From UBA5862 sp002408105 (lineage in GTDB: Bacteria; Pseudomonadota; Gammaproteobacteria; Pseudomonadales; UBA5862): a DNA stretch of 49,320 nt. The first letter of the stretch is position 1. Every line of letters starts with the position of its first letter. Below are positions 24,078 to 34,091 of this stretch, one piece after another. The notes under the pieces are model-generated. The model did no database searches. It was not told the DNA's origin and saw only the letters and a list, made by a program, of their open reading frames with translations. A program made the position numbers and the translations under genes. The stretch is taken from positions 1 to 49,320 of the forward strand of contig JAXHVB010000127.1 in assembly GCA_034189125.1 (NCBI GenBank), written 5' to 3'.

Positions 24078-24932
24078 CTAGTCGTTCTTTGCTTCCTGGC
24101 GCGACACGATTCGACTGATGGTGGTGTAGTGCAGCTTGAAGTGGTCAGCGATTTGGCTCTGGGTATAGTGGCCAGAGGCGAAGGCCTCGTAGATCGCCCG
24201 ATCGCGGTCCTTGAAGCGTTTCTCGTAGCTGGCCAGCGACTTCACCGAAGCGGGCCGTGGACGCGCCTTGCCCTCTTTGGCCACCCGATCCGCTTCCGAT
24301 TGCAGCCGCTTTTGCATGCGCTTGATGAACGCAGCGTCACCCAGAAAAATCTGGTGTTTGGCCAACAGCCACACCGGGTCACGCCCGCGCGCTTGTGCCA
24401 CGGCTTCCTTGTAGGCTTCAGTCGCGGCTGCGGGCTTGTCAGCGAAGACCGCAAGCGCACCATTAAGATCAAACCAGGGGGCAGGGGCCCGCTTGCCGAG
24501 CAAGGTTCGGTGGCTGGTCCAGCGCCACTGGTTCGCCGTGCGGACGATACCTGCGCGCACAGGCTCGACAGAAAGGTCGGCCAAGAGGGGTGCCAGGAAG
24601 TTCTTCTCATCGACCACGATTGACTTGAAACGGCCCTGGAACAGGTGGCCATCGACATTGTGCCGGCGGTTGAAACTCTGCGTGTAGACGCCGTTGAGTT
24701 GGCGCATTCCCTTGGAGAGATTGGGTTTGGGCGTTCGCACGACCAGAAAGTAGCTGTCGTCCAATAGGGCGTATCCGTGCAGGATCCACCCGTAGCGCTC
24801 ACAGCTATGCTGGAGTACACGCAGAAACTCTTCCCGGTCGTCGTCGTCCTTGAAAATGGTTTGCTCATCCTGACCCTTGGCGACCACCAAGTAGAGCGCA
24901 TTGTTGAATTCAAGACGAAGAGGTCGTGCCAC
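24078..24932 (-). CDS. Degenerate Y1/RAYT transposase-like protein with C-terminal helix-turn-helix
   Basis: A 284-residue uninterrupted gene clearly related to REP-associated tyrosine transposases (Y1_Tnp, IS200/IS605-like): it has MARPLRLEFNNALYLVV, the block LSKGMRQLNGVYTQSFNRRH (residues 72-91), GHLFQGRFKSIVVD and PVRAG. The catalytic residues are gone. Where the HUH motif (typically NHYH) should be, residues 59-62 read DSYF, and the position of the catalytic Tyr before the NPVRAG-like motif is Asp119 in DLSVEPVRAG. The C-terminal 40 residues contain a helix-turn-helix, HYTQSQIADHFKLHYTTISRIV. No terminal inverted repeats or target duplications are visible around the gene. It is therefore not an active mobile element; a DNA-binding or regulatory role is my inference. 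It lies 180 nt downstream of glmS, a gap with no other recognisable feature. Confidence 0.85.
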   Translation of the reverse strand: MARPLRLEFNNALYLVVAKGQDEQTIFKDDDDREEFLRVLQHSCERYGWILHGYALLDDSYFLVVRTPKPNLSKGMRQLNGVYTQSFNRRHNVDGHLFQGRFKSIVVDEKNFLAPLLADLSVEPVRAGIVRTANQWRWTSHRTLLGKRAPAPWFDLNGALAVFADKPAAATEAYKEAVAQARGRDPVWLLAKHQIFLGDAAFIKRMQKRLQSEADRVAKEGKARPRPASVKSLASYEKRFKDRDRAIYEAFASGHYTQSQIADHFKLHYTTISRIVSRQEAKND

Positions 24933-25112
24933 CTTTAGTGCTCCCTACTTTGCCAATTGCCGATCCATGGTCCTACTGTATCAAAGACCTGGCGCCTGAA
25001 CGAGCCACCGATGCGAGCCTTCACCCACCCGGACCACTGCGATTCAGTATAGGAAAGAATCGACCAAACCACCGGTTTTCGGCTCTGGGTGCGGGGTGCT
25101 GTTCTTTCATCG

Positions 25113-26942
<1,830 letters not shown>

Positions 26943-26963
26943 GCTCTGTCCCCTAGGTCTGTA

Positions 26964-28322
26964 TCACTTGGCCTTGCGTTTCCAGTCCGGCAGGTTGCGT
27001 TGCCGCGCCCGGCCAATTCCAAGCCCATCTGCGGGCACATTGTGGGTGATGACCGAACCTGCGGCCACGGTTGCCCTCGCTCCAACCCGCACCGGCGCAA
27101 CCAAGGCGGTGTTGGAGCCGATGAATGCGCCTTCTTCAATTTGGGTTTGGTGCTTGGATTGGCCGTCGTAGTTGCAGGTGATGGTGCCCGCGCCCACATT
27201 CACTCCCGGGCCGATTTCGACATCACCGAGATAACTGAGGTGGTTGGCCTTCGCGCCCACGCCCAGGCGAGCTTTCTTGGTCTCGACGAAGTTTCCGATG
27301 CGGGTGTTGGGGCCGAGTTCTGTGCCCGGGCGCAAGCGGGCGAACGGGCCAACCACCGCGCCGGGACCCACCAGAGCGCCATCGACAATGGACTGCGCCT
27401 CGATGCGGGCTCCCGCGGCGATGCTGCTGTTGCGGATCCACGTGTTGGGGCCAATGTAGACGCCCTCTCCAAGGGACACTGTGCCCTCGAATACGCAGTT
27501 GACGTCGATGACGACGTCTGGGTCGCAGTCTAGGACACCCCGCAGGTCGAAGCGGGCGGGGTCCAAGATGCTGACACCGCTGAGCATGAGCTCCTGCGCG
27601 ACCTGCAGCTGCAAGTGGCGCTCCAAAGTACCGAGCTGGAGCCGATCGTTGATGCCCTGCACTTCCTCCGGACTGGCGGCGAACACCGAGCGCACTGGAG
27701 TGCCCTCAGCGCACGCGAGTGCCACGATGTCGGTGAGGTAGTACTCATTTTGACTGTTGTCACTGCGAAGGCCTTCCAGCCAGCAGCGCAGCCGCGCTGT
27801 CGGCATCGCCATGATGCCTGTGTTCACTTCGGTGAGTTCACGCTGAGCCGCGGTCGCATCCCGTTCTTCGACGATGGCGGCGATCTGGCCCTGTTGGTCG
27901 CGCACGATTCGCCCGTACCCTTGGGGGCGTTCCAGATCGACCGTGAGCACCCCCAGGGCTTCTTGGTGGGCGACTGCAAGCAAGGCTTCGATGCTCGCCC
28001 GACTCAGCAGGGGCACGTCGCCATAGAGCACCAGGGTGTGGCCTTTCGGATCCAGCGCGTCGAGCGCCTGCTGCACGGCATGACCCGTGCCCAATTGTTC
28101 GGATTGGGACACCCAGTTCACCTCGTACCCGGTGCTGGCCGCTTGAACCGCGTCCGCGGCGTGCCCGACGACCACGTGGATGCGGGCACCGGTAAGACAA
28201 GAGGCCGTTTCAAGTACATGGTGGAGCAAGGGACGCCCGGCCAACGAATGCAGCACCTTGGGCTGCGACGAACGCATGCGGGTGCCCTTGCCCGCCGCCA
28301 GAACGACTACATCCAACCCCAT
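26964..28322 (-). CDS. glmU: Bifunctional UDP-N-acetylglucosamine pyrophosphorylase / glucosamine-1-phosphate acetyltransferase GlmU
   Basis: GlmU acetylates glucosamine-1-phosphate and then couples it to UTP, giving UDP-GlcNAc. The 452-residue protein has the N-terminal uridyltransferase domain with the nucleotide loop VVLAAGKGTRMRSSQPKVLH and LVLYGDVPLL, and the C-terminal left-handed beta-helix acetyltransferase domain of hexapeptide repeats (IGPNTWIRNSSIAAGARIEA, VGPGAVVGPFARLRPGTELG, IGNFVETKKARLG, IGPGVNVGAGTITCNYDG). The Shine-Dalgarno AGGGGG directly follows the U-tract of the atp operon terminator, so transcription must come by read-through or from a promoter within the atpC end. The gene pair glmU-glmS after the atp operon is the standard order in Pseudomonas-like genomes. 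Confidence 0.97.
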   Translation of the reverse strand: MGLDVVVLAAGKGTRMRSSQPKVLHSLAGRPLLHHVLETASCLTGARIHVVVGHAADAVQAASTGYEVNWVSQSEQLGTGHAVQQALDALDPKGHTLVLYGDVPLLSRASIEALLAVAHQEALGVLTVDLERPQGYGRIVRDQQGQIAAIVEERDATAAQRELTEVNTGIMAMPTARLRCWLEGLRSDNSQNEYYLTDIVALACAEGTPVRSVFAASPEEVQGINDRLQLGTLERHLQLQVAQELMLSGVSILDPARFDLRGVLDCDPDVVIDVNCVFEGTVSLGEGVYIGPNTWIRNSSIAAGARIEAQSIVDGALVGPGAVVGPFARLRPGTELGPNTRIGNFVETKKARLGVGAKANHLSYLGDVEIGPGVNVGAGTITCNYDGQSKHQTQIEEGAFIGSNTALVAPVRVGARATVAAGSVITHNVPADGLGIGRARQRNLPDWKRKAK

Positions 28323-28333
28323 GGTTTCCCCCT

Positions 28334-28367
28334 AAAAAAAAGAAAGGGCAGCCGAAGCTACCCTTTC
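28334..28367 (-). terminator. Rho-independent terminator of the atp operon
   Basis: On the minus-strand RNA an 11-bp stem GAAAGGGUAGC/GCUGCCCUUUC (one U-G pair) closes a very stable UUCG tetraloop and is followed by eight U. It lies 31 nt past the atpC stop codon and its U-tract ends 11 nt before the glmU start codon. Confidence 0.93.
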
Positions 28368-28398
28368 AAGTGTAAGCGGTTTTCGTGGTGCTGCAGCA

Positions 28399-28821
28399 CT
28401 ACCCCAACCGGTCCCTCAACTGGCGAATCGTTCGCAACTGGGCCACCGCGTGGGCCAGTCGGGCGGCCGCAACCGCGTAGTCGAGCTCGCTTTGGCGGTC
28501 TTCCAAGGCCTCAGCCGCCTGACGACGTGCTTCCTCGGCCGCTGCCTCATCTAGGTCAGCCGCTCGCACCGCAGTGTCTGCAAGCACAGTCACCGTGCCC
28601 GGCTGGACTTCGAGAAATCCGCCACCGACAAAGAAAACGCGCTCCTTGTCTCCGGGGAGGGCAACCCGAACCGGCCCCGGCTGCAACCGGGTGAGCAGGG
28701 GAGCATGCCCGTAGTAGATTCCAAGGTCGCCCTCGGCTCCGGCGGCGGTTAGAGACTCAACCAGTCCCGAATACAGGCTTTCCTCGGCGCTGACAATGTC
28801 ACAGTGTATGGTCATGGCCAT
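28399..28821 (-). CDS. atpC: ATP synthase epsilon subunit
   Basis: The epsilon subunit belongs to the central stalk of F1 and inhibits ATP hydrolysis. The 140-residue product begins MAMTIHCDIVSAEESLYSGLVE, matching E. coli and Pseudomonas AtpC; ATG 28821 is chosen over the upstream codon of the open frame because of this N-terminus and GGAG 11 nt before it. The beta-sandwich domain includes GDLGIYYGHAPLLTRLQPGPV, and a two-helix C-terminal arm rich in Ala, Glu and Arg follows (AAAEEARRQAAEALEDRQSE). Last gene of the atp operon. Confidence 0.96.
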   Translation of the reverse strand: MAMTIHCDIVSAEESLYSGLVESLTAAGAEGDLGIYYGHAPLLTRLQPGPVRVALPGDKERVFFVGGGFLEVQPGTVTVLADTAVRAADLDEAAAEEARRQAAEALEDRQSELDYAVAAARLAHAVAQLRTIRQLRDRLG

Positions 28822-28848
28822 GTGCAAATGTGCTCCGCTGCGCGCTGT

Positions 28849-30225
28849 TTAGAGCGTCTTGGCTTTCTCGATCGCTTCCTCGATGGTGCCGACCATGTAG
28901 AACGCCTGTTCCGGCAAGTCGTCGTAGTCGCCCGCCAAGATGCCTTTGAAGCTGGCGATGGTGTCCTTGAGGGGCACGTACTTCCCACTCGCACCGGTGA
29001 ACACTTCCGCGACAAAGAAGGGTTGCGACAGGAAGCGCTCGATTTTGCGGGCGCGTGCGACGGTGAGCTTGTCTTCTTCGGACAACTCATCCATCCCAAG
29101 AATCGCGATGATGTCTTTGAGCTCTTTGTAACGCTGCAGGGTATTCTGAACCCCGCGCGCCACGCTGTAGTGCTCGTCGCCCACCACCAATGGATCGAGC
29201 TGACGGCTGGTCGAGTCCAGCGGATCGATCGCCGGGTAGATCCCGAGTTCGGCAATTTGACGAGACAACACCACGGTCGCGTCCAAGTGTGCGAATGTGG
29301 TCGCTGGAGAGGGGTCGGTGAGGTCATCGGCCGGAACATACACGGCCTGGATCGAGGTGATCGAACCGGTTTTGGTCGAGGTGATCCGCTCTTGCAATAC
29401 GCCCATTTCTTCTGCCAGTGTCGGCTGGTAGCCCACAGCGGAGGGCATTCGGCCGAGCAACGCCGATACCTCGGTGCCGGCCAGCGTGTAGCGGTAAATG
29501 TTGTCAACGAAGAGCAGTACGTCCCGGCCTTCGTCGCGGAACTTCTCAGCCATGGTCAGACCGGTAAGTGCCACCCGCAGGCGGTTGCCGGGCGGCTCAT
29601 TCATCTGGCCGTACACCAGCGCAACCTTGTCGAGAACGTTCGACTCCTGCATTTCGTGGTAGAAGTCGTTGCCCTCGCGGGTGCGCTCTCCCACACCCGT
29701 GAACACCGAGTAGCCGGAGTGCTCGATCGCGATGTTGCGGATCAACTCCATCATGTTGACAGTCTTTCCAACCCCCGCGCCGCCGAAGAGTCCGACCTTG
29801 CCGCCTTTTGCAAACGGACAGATCAGGTCGATCACCTTGATTCCAGTTTCCAGCAGCTCGTTGCTTGCGGACTGCTCTTCGAAGCTTGGGGCTTTGCGGT
29901 GAATCGCCCAACTCTCCTCAGCACCGATGTCACCACGCTCATCGATCGGTCGGCCCAGCACATCCATGATGCGCCCGAGGGTTTTGGTACCAACCGGAAC
30001 CTGGACCGGGCCACCTGTGTTGGTCACCTTCAAGCCCCGGCTCAAACCTTCGGTGCTGCCCATCGCAATGGTGCGCACCACGCCGTCGCCCAGCTGCTGC
30101 TGCACCTCGAGGGTGGTTTCGGTGCCATCAATGTGGAGCGCGTCGTACACCTTGGGGATCGATTCCCGGGCGAATTCGACATCAATGACCGCGCCGATGA
30201 TTTGTACGATGTTTCCGCTGCTCAT
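28849..30225 (-). CDS. atpD: ATP synthase beta subunit
   Basis: Catalytic subunit of F1. The 458-residue product begins MSSGNIVQIIGAVIDVEF; an upstream in-frame start (30246) would add seven residues that are not conserved. Visible motifs: Walker A GGAGVGKTVNMMELI, the catalytic GERTREGNDFYHEM, Walker B LLFVDNIYRYTLAGTEVSALLGRMPSAVGYQP, and the DELSEED sequence written exactly as DELSEED. The SITSIQAVYVPADDLTDPSPATTFAHLDA block is intact. Length matches E. coli AtpD (460). Confidence 0.98.
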   Translation of the reverse strand: MSSGNIVQIIGAVIDVEFARESIPKVYDALHIDGTETTLEVQQQLGDGVVRTIAMGSTEGLSRGLKVTNTGGPVQVPVGTKTLGRIMDVLGRPIDERGDIGAEESWAIHRKAPSFEEQSASNELLETGIKVIDLICPFAKGGKVGLFGGAGVGKTVNMMELIRNIAIEHSGYSVFTGVGERTREGNDFYHEMQESNVLDKVALVYGQMNEPPGNRLRVALTGLTMAEKFRDEGRDVLLFVDNIYRYTLAGTEVSALLGRMPSAVGYQPTLAEEMGVLQERITSTKTGSITSIQAVYVPADDLTDPSPATTFAHLDATVVLSRQIAELGIYPAIDPLDSTSRQLDPLVVGDEHYSVARGVQNTLQRYKELKDIIAILGMDELSEEDKLTVARARKIERFLSQPFFVAEVFTGASGKYVPLKDTIASFKGILAGDYDDLPEQAFYMVGTIEEAIEKAKTL

Positions 30226-30261
30226 CTTTCCGATTCCTCTGTGCAATCTTCAGCTACGCGG

Positions 30262-31122
30262 TCAAACCGCAGCCGCTCCGCCGACAATTTCGGACAGTTC
30301 CTGGGTGATGCCGGCCTGACGAATTTTGTTGAACTTCAGTTGTAGGTCTTCGATCAACTCTTCGGCGTTCTCGGTGGCGCTCTTCATCGCAACCATCCGG
30401 GCAGCCTGCTCACACGCGATGTTCTCGACCACGGCCTGATACACCTGGGATTCGATGTACCGCTCTAGCAGACCATCAAGCAGTTCCCGGGCGTCGGGCT
30501 CGTAGAGGTAGTCCCACTGGTGTTTCATGGATTCGTCTTCAACCGGCTCAAGCGGCAGCAACTGCCGCAGGGTCGGAACCTGGGTCATGGTGTTGACGAA
30601 GCTGTTCGAGGCCAGATACACCCGGTCAATCTGTCCCTCGGTATAGGCTTCAAGCATCACCTTGATGGTTCCGATCAGGTCTGTCACCTCAGGGGTGTCG
30701 CCGAGACGCTGGGTCGAGGCGATGATGTCGCCCTTCAGGCCCTGGAAGAAAGCCTGCCCCTTCGACCCGATGGTGCAGTAGTCCGCCGCCACCCCGTCTC
30801 GGTCCCAACCTTGGAGCTCCTTGAGCACAGTCTTGAACAGGTTGATGTTGAGCCCGCCGCACAAACCCCGATCACTGGAGACCACGACGTAACCAACTCG
30901 CCGAACCTCGCGCTCGACCATGTACCTGTGCTGGTACTCTGGGGTGGCGTTGGCAAGGTGGCCCACCACCGCGCGAACGCGATCCGAGTACGGTTTGCCG
31001 GCGGCCATGCGCTCGGTGGCTCGCCGCATCTTGCTGACCGCCACCATCTGCTGCGCGTTGGTGATCTTCTGGGTGCTCTTGACACTCGCGATCTGGGTCC
31101 GAATTTCTTTGCCGCTAGCCAT
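30262..31122 (-). CDS. atpG: ATP synthase gamma subunit
   Basis: Central rotor shaft of F1, 286 residues. The N-terminal helix MASGKEIRTQIASVKSTQKITNAQQMVAVSKMRRA and the C-terminal helix with MVAMKSATENAEELIEDLQLKFNKIRQAGITQELSEIVGGAAAV form the coiled-coil axle; the middle Rossmann-like domain has VVSSDRGLCGGLNINLFK. Length is the family norm (287 in E. coli). It lies between atpA and atpD as usual. Confidence 0.97.
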   Translation of the reverse strand: MASGKEIRTQIASVKSTQKITNAQQMVAVSKMRRATERMAAGKPYSDRVRAVVGHLANATPEYQHRYMVEREVRRVGYVVVSSDRGLCGGLNINLFKTVLKELQGWDRDGVAADYCTIGSKGQAFFQGLKGDIIASTQRLGDTPEVTDLIGTIKVMLEAYTEGQIDRVYLASNSFVNTMTQVPTLRQLLPLEPVEDESMKHQWDYLYEPDARELLDGLLERYIESQVYQAVVENIACEQAARMVAMKSATENAEELIEDLQLKFNKIRQAGITQELSEIVGGAAAV

Positions 31123-31173
31123 TGCAGCTCGCCTCCCGCCGCCCGATGCCGATCCTGACTTTCATCGCCCCAA

Positions 31174-32718
31174 CTACCAGGTCTGGGTCTGTTTGAAGGT
31201 CTCGATCACCTGCTTGATCTGCCCTGAGACTTCATCGTTGAAGTCCCCTGACTTGTTGATCTGGTCAATCAAGCCCGCATGCTCGGCGTTGACATAGGCC
31301 AACAGGGACTGCTCGAATTCAACCACTTTCTCAACGGGCACGTCGCCCAGGTACCCCTCGGTCCCCGCATAAAGGCTGATGGCCATTTCACCCACACTCA
31401 GCGGCGAGTACTGCTTCTGCTTCATGAGCTCGGTGATGCGCTGGCCGTGTTCGAGCTGGGCACGAGTGGCGTCATCCAAGTCCGATGCGAACTGCGAAAA
31501 CGCCGCCAACTCGCGGTACTGCGCGAGCGCCAGCCGAATCCCGCCGCCGATTTTCTTGATGATCTTGGTCTGCGCAGAGCCACCCACCCGAGACACCGAA
31601 AGCCCCGCATTCATGGCCGGGCGCACGCCCGAATTGAACAGGTCGCCTTCGAGGTAGATCTGCCCATCAGTGATCGAAATGACGTTGGTGGGGACGAATG
31701 CGGAAACATCGCCCCCTTGGGTTTCGATGATCGGCAGCGCGGTCAGCGAGCCCGTTTGTCCCTTGACTTCTCCGCCGGTGAACTGCTCCACGTACTCGGC
31801 ATTGACCCGTGCCGAACGCTCAAGCAACCGCGAGTGCAGGTAAAACACGTCACCGGGGTAGGCTTCGCGGCCCGGCGGACGGCGCAGCAACAGAGAGATC
31901 TGGCGGTAGGCCCAGGCCTGCTTGGTCAGGTCATCGTAAATGATGAGCGCATCCTGCCCTCGGTCACGGAAGTACTCCCCCATGGTGCAGCCTGCATAGG
32001 GTGCAAGGTACTGCATGGAGGCCGGGTCTGAGGCACCTGCGGCAACCACGATGGTGTGGTCCATGGCGCCGTGCTCTTCAAGCTTGCGTACCACGTTGGC
32101 GATGGTCGACTGCTTTTGACCGATGGCCACATAAATGCAAGTGATGCCACTGCCTTTCTGGTTGATGATGGTGTCGATCGCGATGGCGGTCTTACCGATC
32201 TGGCGATCGCCAATGATCAACTCACGCTGACCCCTGCCGATGGGGACCATGGCATCAATGGCTTTGAATCCCGTTTGGACCGGCTGGTCCACGGATTGGC
32301 GGGTGATCACACCTGGGGCGACCTTTTCGATGGCGTCGGTCAGGTCCGTGTTAAGCGGGCCTTTTCCGTCGATCGGGTTGCCAAGCGCGTCGACCACACG
32401 GCCAGCCAACTGCGGGCCGATGGGGACCTCAAGGATGCGGCCAGTGCATCGGGCGGTTTGGCCTTCCGCGAGGTCTTGGTAGTCACCCAGCACCACAGCG
32501 CCGACAGAATCGCGCTCAAGGTTCAGGGCCATGCCGTAGATGCCACCGGGAAATTCGATCATTTCCCCGTACATCACATCGGCCAGACCATGAATGCGGA
32601 TGATGCCATCCGAGACCGACACAATGGTGCCTTCGTTGCGGGCCTCGGACTGGACATCGAAACTGGCTATCCGCTGCCGGATGATGTCGCTGATTTCTGC
32701 TGGGTTCAGCTGCTGCAT
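31174..32718 (-). CDS. atpA: ATP synthase alpha subunit
   Basis: Non-catalytic nucleotide-binding subunit of F1, 514 residues. It begins MQQLNPAEISDIIRQRIASFDV and contains Walker A GDRQIGKTAIAIDTIINQK, the arginine-finger region VGGSAQTKIIKKIGGGIRLALAQYRELAAFSQFASDLD and LLRRPPGREAYPGDVFYLHSRLLERSARV. The C-terminal helical bundle is complete. Length matches E. coli AtpA (513). Confidence 0.98.
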   Translation of the reverse strand: MQQLNPAEISDIIRQRIASFDVQSEARNEGTIVSVSDGIIRIHGLADVMYGEMIEFPGGIYGMALNLERDSVGAVVLGDYQDLAEGQTARCTGRILEVPIGPQLAGRVVDALGNPIDGKGPLNTDLTDAIEKVAPGVITRQSVDQPVQTGFKAIDAMVPIGRGQRELIIGDRQIGKTAIAIDTIINQKGSGITCIYVAIGQKQSTIANVVRKLEEHGAMDHTIVVAAGASDPASMQYLAPYAGCTMGEYFRDRGQDALIIYDDLTKQAWAYRQISLLLRRPPGREAYPGDVFYLHSRLLERSARVNAEYVEQFTGGEVKGQTGSLTALPIIETQGGDVSAFVPTNVISITDGQIYLEGDLFNSGVRPAMNAGLSVSRVGGSAQTKIIKKIGGGIRLALAQYRELAAFSQFASDLDDATRAQLEHGQRITELMKQKQYSPLSVGEMAISLYAGTEGYLGDVPVEKVVEFEQSLLAYVNAEHAGLIDQINKSGDFNDEVSGQIKQVIETFKQTQTW

Positions 32719-32733
32719 TCTTTTTCCCTCAAC

Positions 32734-33279
32734 TCAGGAATTCATCGCTTCGGCAAGCTTTGCCAGCTTGCCGCGGACCGAGCCGTCGATGACCAGATCC
32801 CCGGCACGGACCACCGCGCCACCGATCAACTCTGGGTCGACTTGATTGTCCAATTGAATCGAGCGCTCGAATTTGCGGCCAAGAACCTCCGCCAGACGGC
32901 CCAAACGGTCCGTCTGTACCGGGCGCGCTGTAACCACCGTCACGTCGATGCTTTGCTGCTCTTGGGCACGCAGGGACTCGAACTGCCGCACCACTTCTGG
33001 CAACAAGGGCAGGCGCTTGTTCTCAGCGAGCACGCCGAGCAAGTTGCGCAGTGCCTCGTCTGCCGCCGCGCCCTGCACCGCCGCGTAGAGGTCGCAAAGC
33101 AGGTTCAACTGCGCTTCCGACGTCAGCGCGGGCGACTTGAGCAGCGCCAGCGTTTGTTCATGTTCCACGATCGCCGCGAAACAGCCCAAGGCCTCGGACC
33201 ATTGCGCGGGATCAGCTGCCTTGGCAGCCGCAAAGGCAGCCCTGGCATAGGGTCGGGCAATGGTTGTCGACTCCGCCAT
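32734..33279 (-). CDS. atpH: ATP synthase delta subunit
   Basis: Peripheral-stalk cap that joins F1 to the b subunits, 181 residues. The N-terminal helical bundle starts with IARPYARAAFAAAKAADPAQWSE, the classic delta motif, and the C-terminal part contains VVTARPVQTDRLGRLAEVLGRKFERSIQLDNQVDPELIGGAVVRAGDLVIDGSVRGKLAKLAE, which is conserved. It is spaced 13 nt after atpF and 15 nt before atpA. Confidence 0.97.
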   Translation of the reverse strand: MAESTTIARPYARAAFAAAKAADPAQWSEALGCFAAIVEHEQTLALLKSPALTSEAQLNLLCDLYAAVQGAAADEALRNLLGVLAENKRLPLLPEVVRQFESLRAQEQQSIDVTVVTARPVQTDRLGRLAEVLGRKFERSIQLDNQVDPELIGGAVVRAGDLVIDGSVRGKLAKLAEAMNS

Positions 33280-33292
33280 TGATGGACCCCCG

Positions 33293-33763
33293 TTACAGCT
33301 CGTCAGCCAGCCGGTCGAGCAGGGCCTGATCGACCTCGTCGTTCACGGCACGCTGTAGGATCTTTTCTGCGCCCGCGATGGCCAGGGCTGCGACCTGTGC
33401 ACGCAGTTCTTCCTTCGCGCGCATTTTCTCTTGCTCGATCTCAGCCAGGGCGGCCTCTTTCAACCGCTCGCCTTCTTCACGGGCCTGATCGCGGGCCTCG
33501 GAGACGATCCGATCACCGCGGCGATTGGCCTGCTCAAGGATTCCTGCCGCTTGCTCCTTCGCTTCACGCAGGCGCTGCTGGGCAGCGTCCTGTGCGAGGT
33601 CCAGGTCACGCTCCGCTCGCGCGGCGGCGTCCAGGCCTTCAGCGATCTTCTTTTGGCGCTCCGCCAAAGCCTCATGGATAGGCGGCCAGACAAAGCGCAT
33701 GCAGAACCAGACGAAAATCGCAAAGGAGATCGCCTGGCCGATCAATGTCAAATTCAGGTTCAC
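33293..33763 (-). CDS. atpF: ATP synthase b subunit
   Basis: Peripheral-stalk subunit. The start is taken at GTG 33763 with GAGGTG upstream, giving VNLNLTLIGQAISFAIFVWFCMRFVWPP, the typical b-subunit N-terminus and single membrane helix; the 156-residue length is identical to E. coli AtpF. An upstream open frame of 34 codons does not resemble the family. Residues 35-130 form a long charged helix (LRAQVAALAIAGAEKILQRAVN near its end) that dimerises along the stalk. Confidence 0.96.
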   Translation of the reverse strand: MNLNLTLIGQAISFAIFVWFCMRFVWPPIHEALAERQKKIAEGLDAAARAERDLDLAQDAAQQRLREAKEQAAGILEQANRRGDRIVSEARDQAREEGERLKEAALAEIEQEKMRAKEELRAQVAALAIAGAEKILQRAVNDEVDQALLDRLADEL

Positions 33764-33800
33764 GCCAACACCTCGTACGTGGTGGGTTGCAGACTTGGCG

Positions 33801-34058
33801 TTATCCTGCCAACTGACCCACAAACGGGTTGGCGAACACGAAGAACAAAGCGATACCCACGCCAATCATCGGAACAGCGTCCAGCAGACCTGCCACGATG
33901 AACATTTTCACCTGCAGCATGGGTGCCATTTCGGGCTGGCGCGCCGATCCCTCCAAGAATTTTCCGCCCAGAATCGCGAAGCCAATGGCAGTGCCAAGCG
34001 CCGCCATTCCGATCAAAATTGCCACAGCGATCGCGGTAAAGCTGATAACAGTTTCCAT
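33801..34058 (-). CDS. atpE: ATP synthase c subunit (proton-type ring)
   Basis: Rotor-ring subunit of Fo, 85 residues, two membrane helices. Helix 1 contains AALGTAIGFAILGGKFLEGSARQPE, with the polar loop ARQPE; helix 2 contains FIVAGLLDAVPMIGVGIALFFVF with the proton-carrying Asp in GLLDAVPM. The Gln/Glu-Ser-Thr sodium-binding signature of Na+-type c subunits is absent, so a proton ring is predicted. Confidence 0.97.
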   Translation of the reverse strand: METVISFTAIAVAILIGMAALGTAIGFAILGGKFLEGSARQPEMAPMLQVKMFIVAGLLDAVPMIGVGIALFFVFANPFVGQLAG

Positions 34059-34091
34059 GGTTTCTCCCAGCCGTTGGTGGTCAGAGGTGGT

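Noticed and set aside
24078..24932. Intact IS200/IS605-type insertion sequence
   Set aside because: The HUH His residues and the catalytic Tyr are absent and no end hairpins or flanking repeats were seen, so it is listed as a transposase-like gene and not as a mobile element.
25082..25112. glmS-type riboswitch or ribozyme near glmS
   Set aside because: The glmS start follows glmU by only 21 nt, leaving no space for the ribozyme, and such elements belong mainly to Gram-positive bacteria.
28804..30345. Plus-strand open frame of about 510 codons opposite atpD
   Set aside because: The minus strand encodes a complete ATP synthase beta subunit; the plus-strand product resembles no family.
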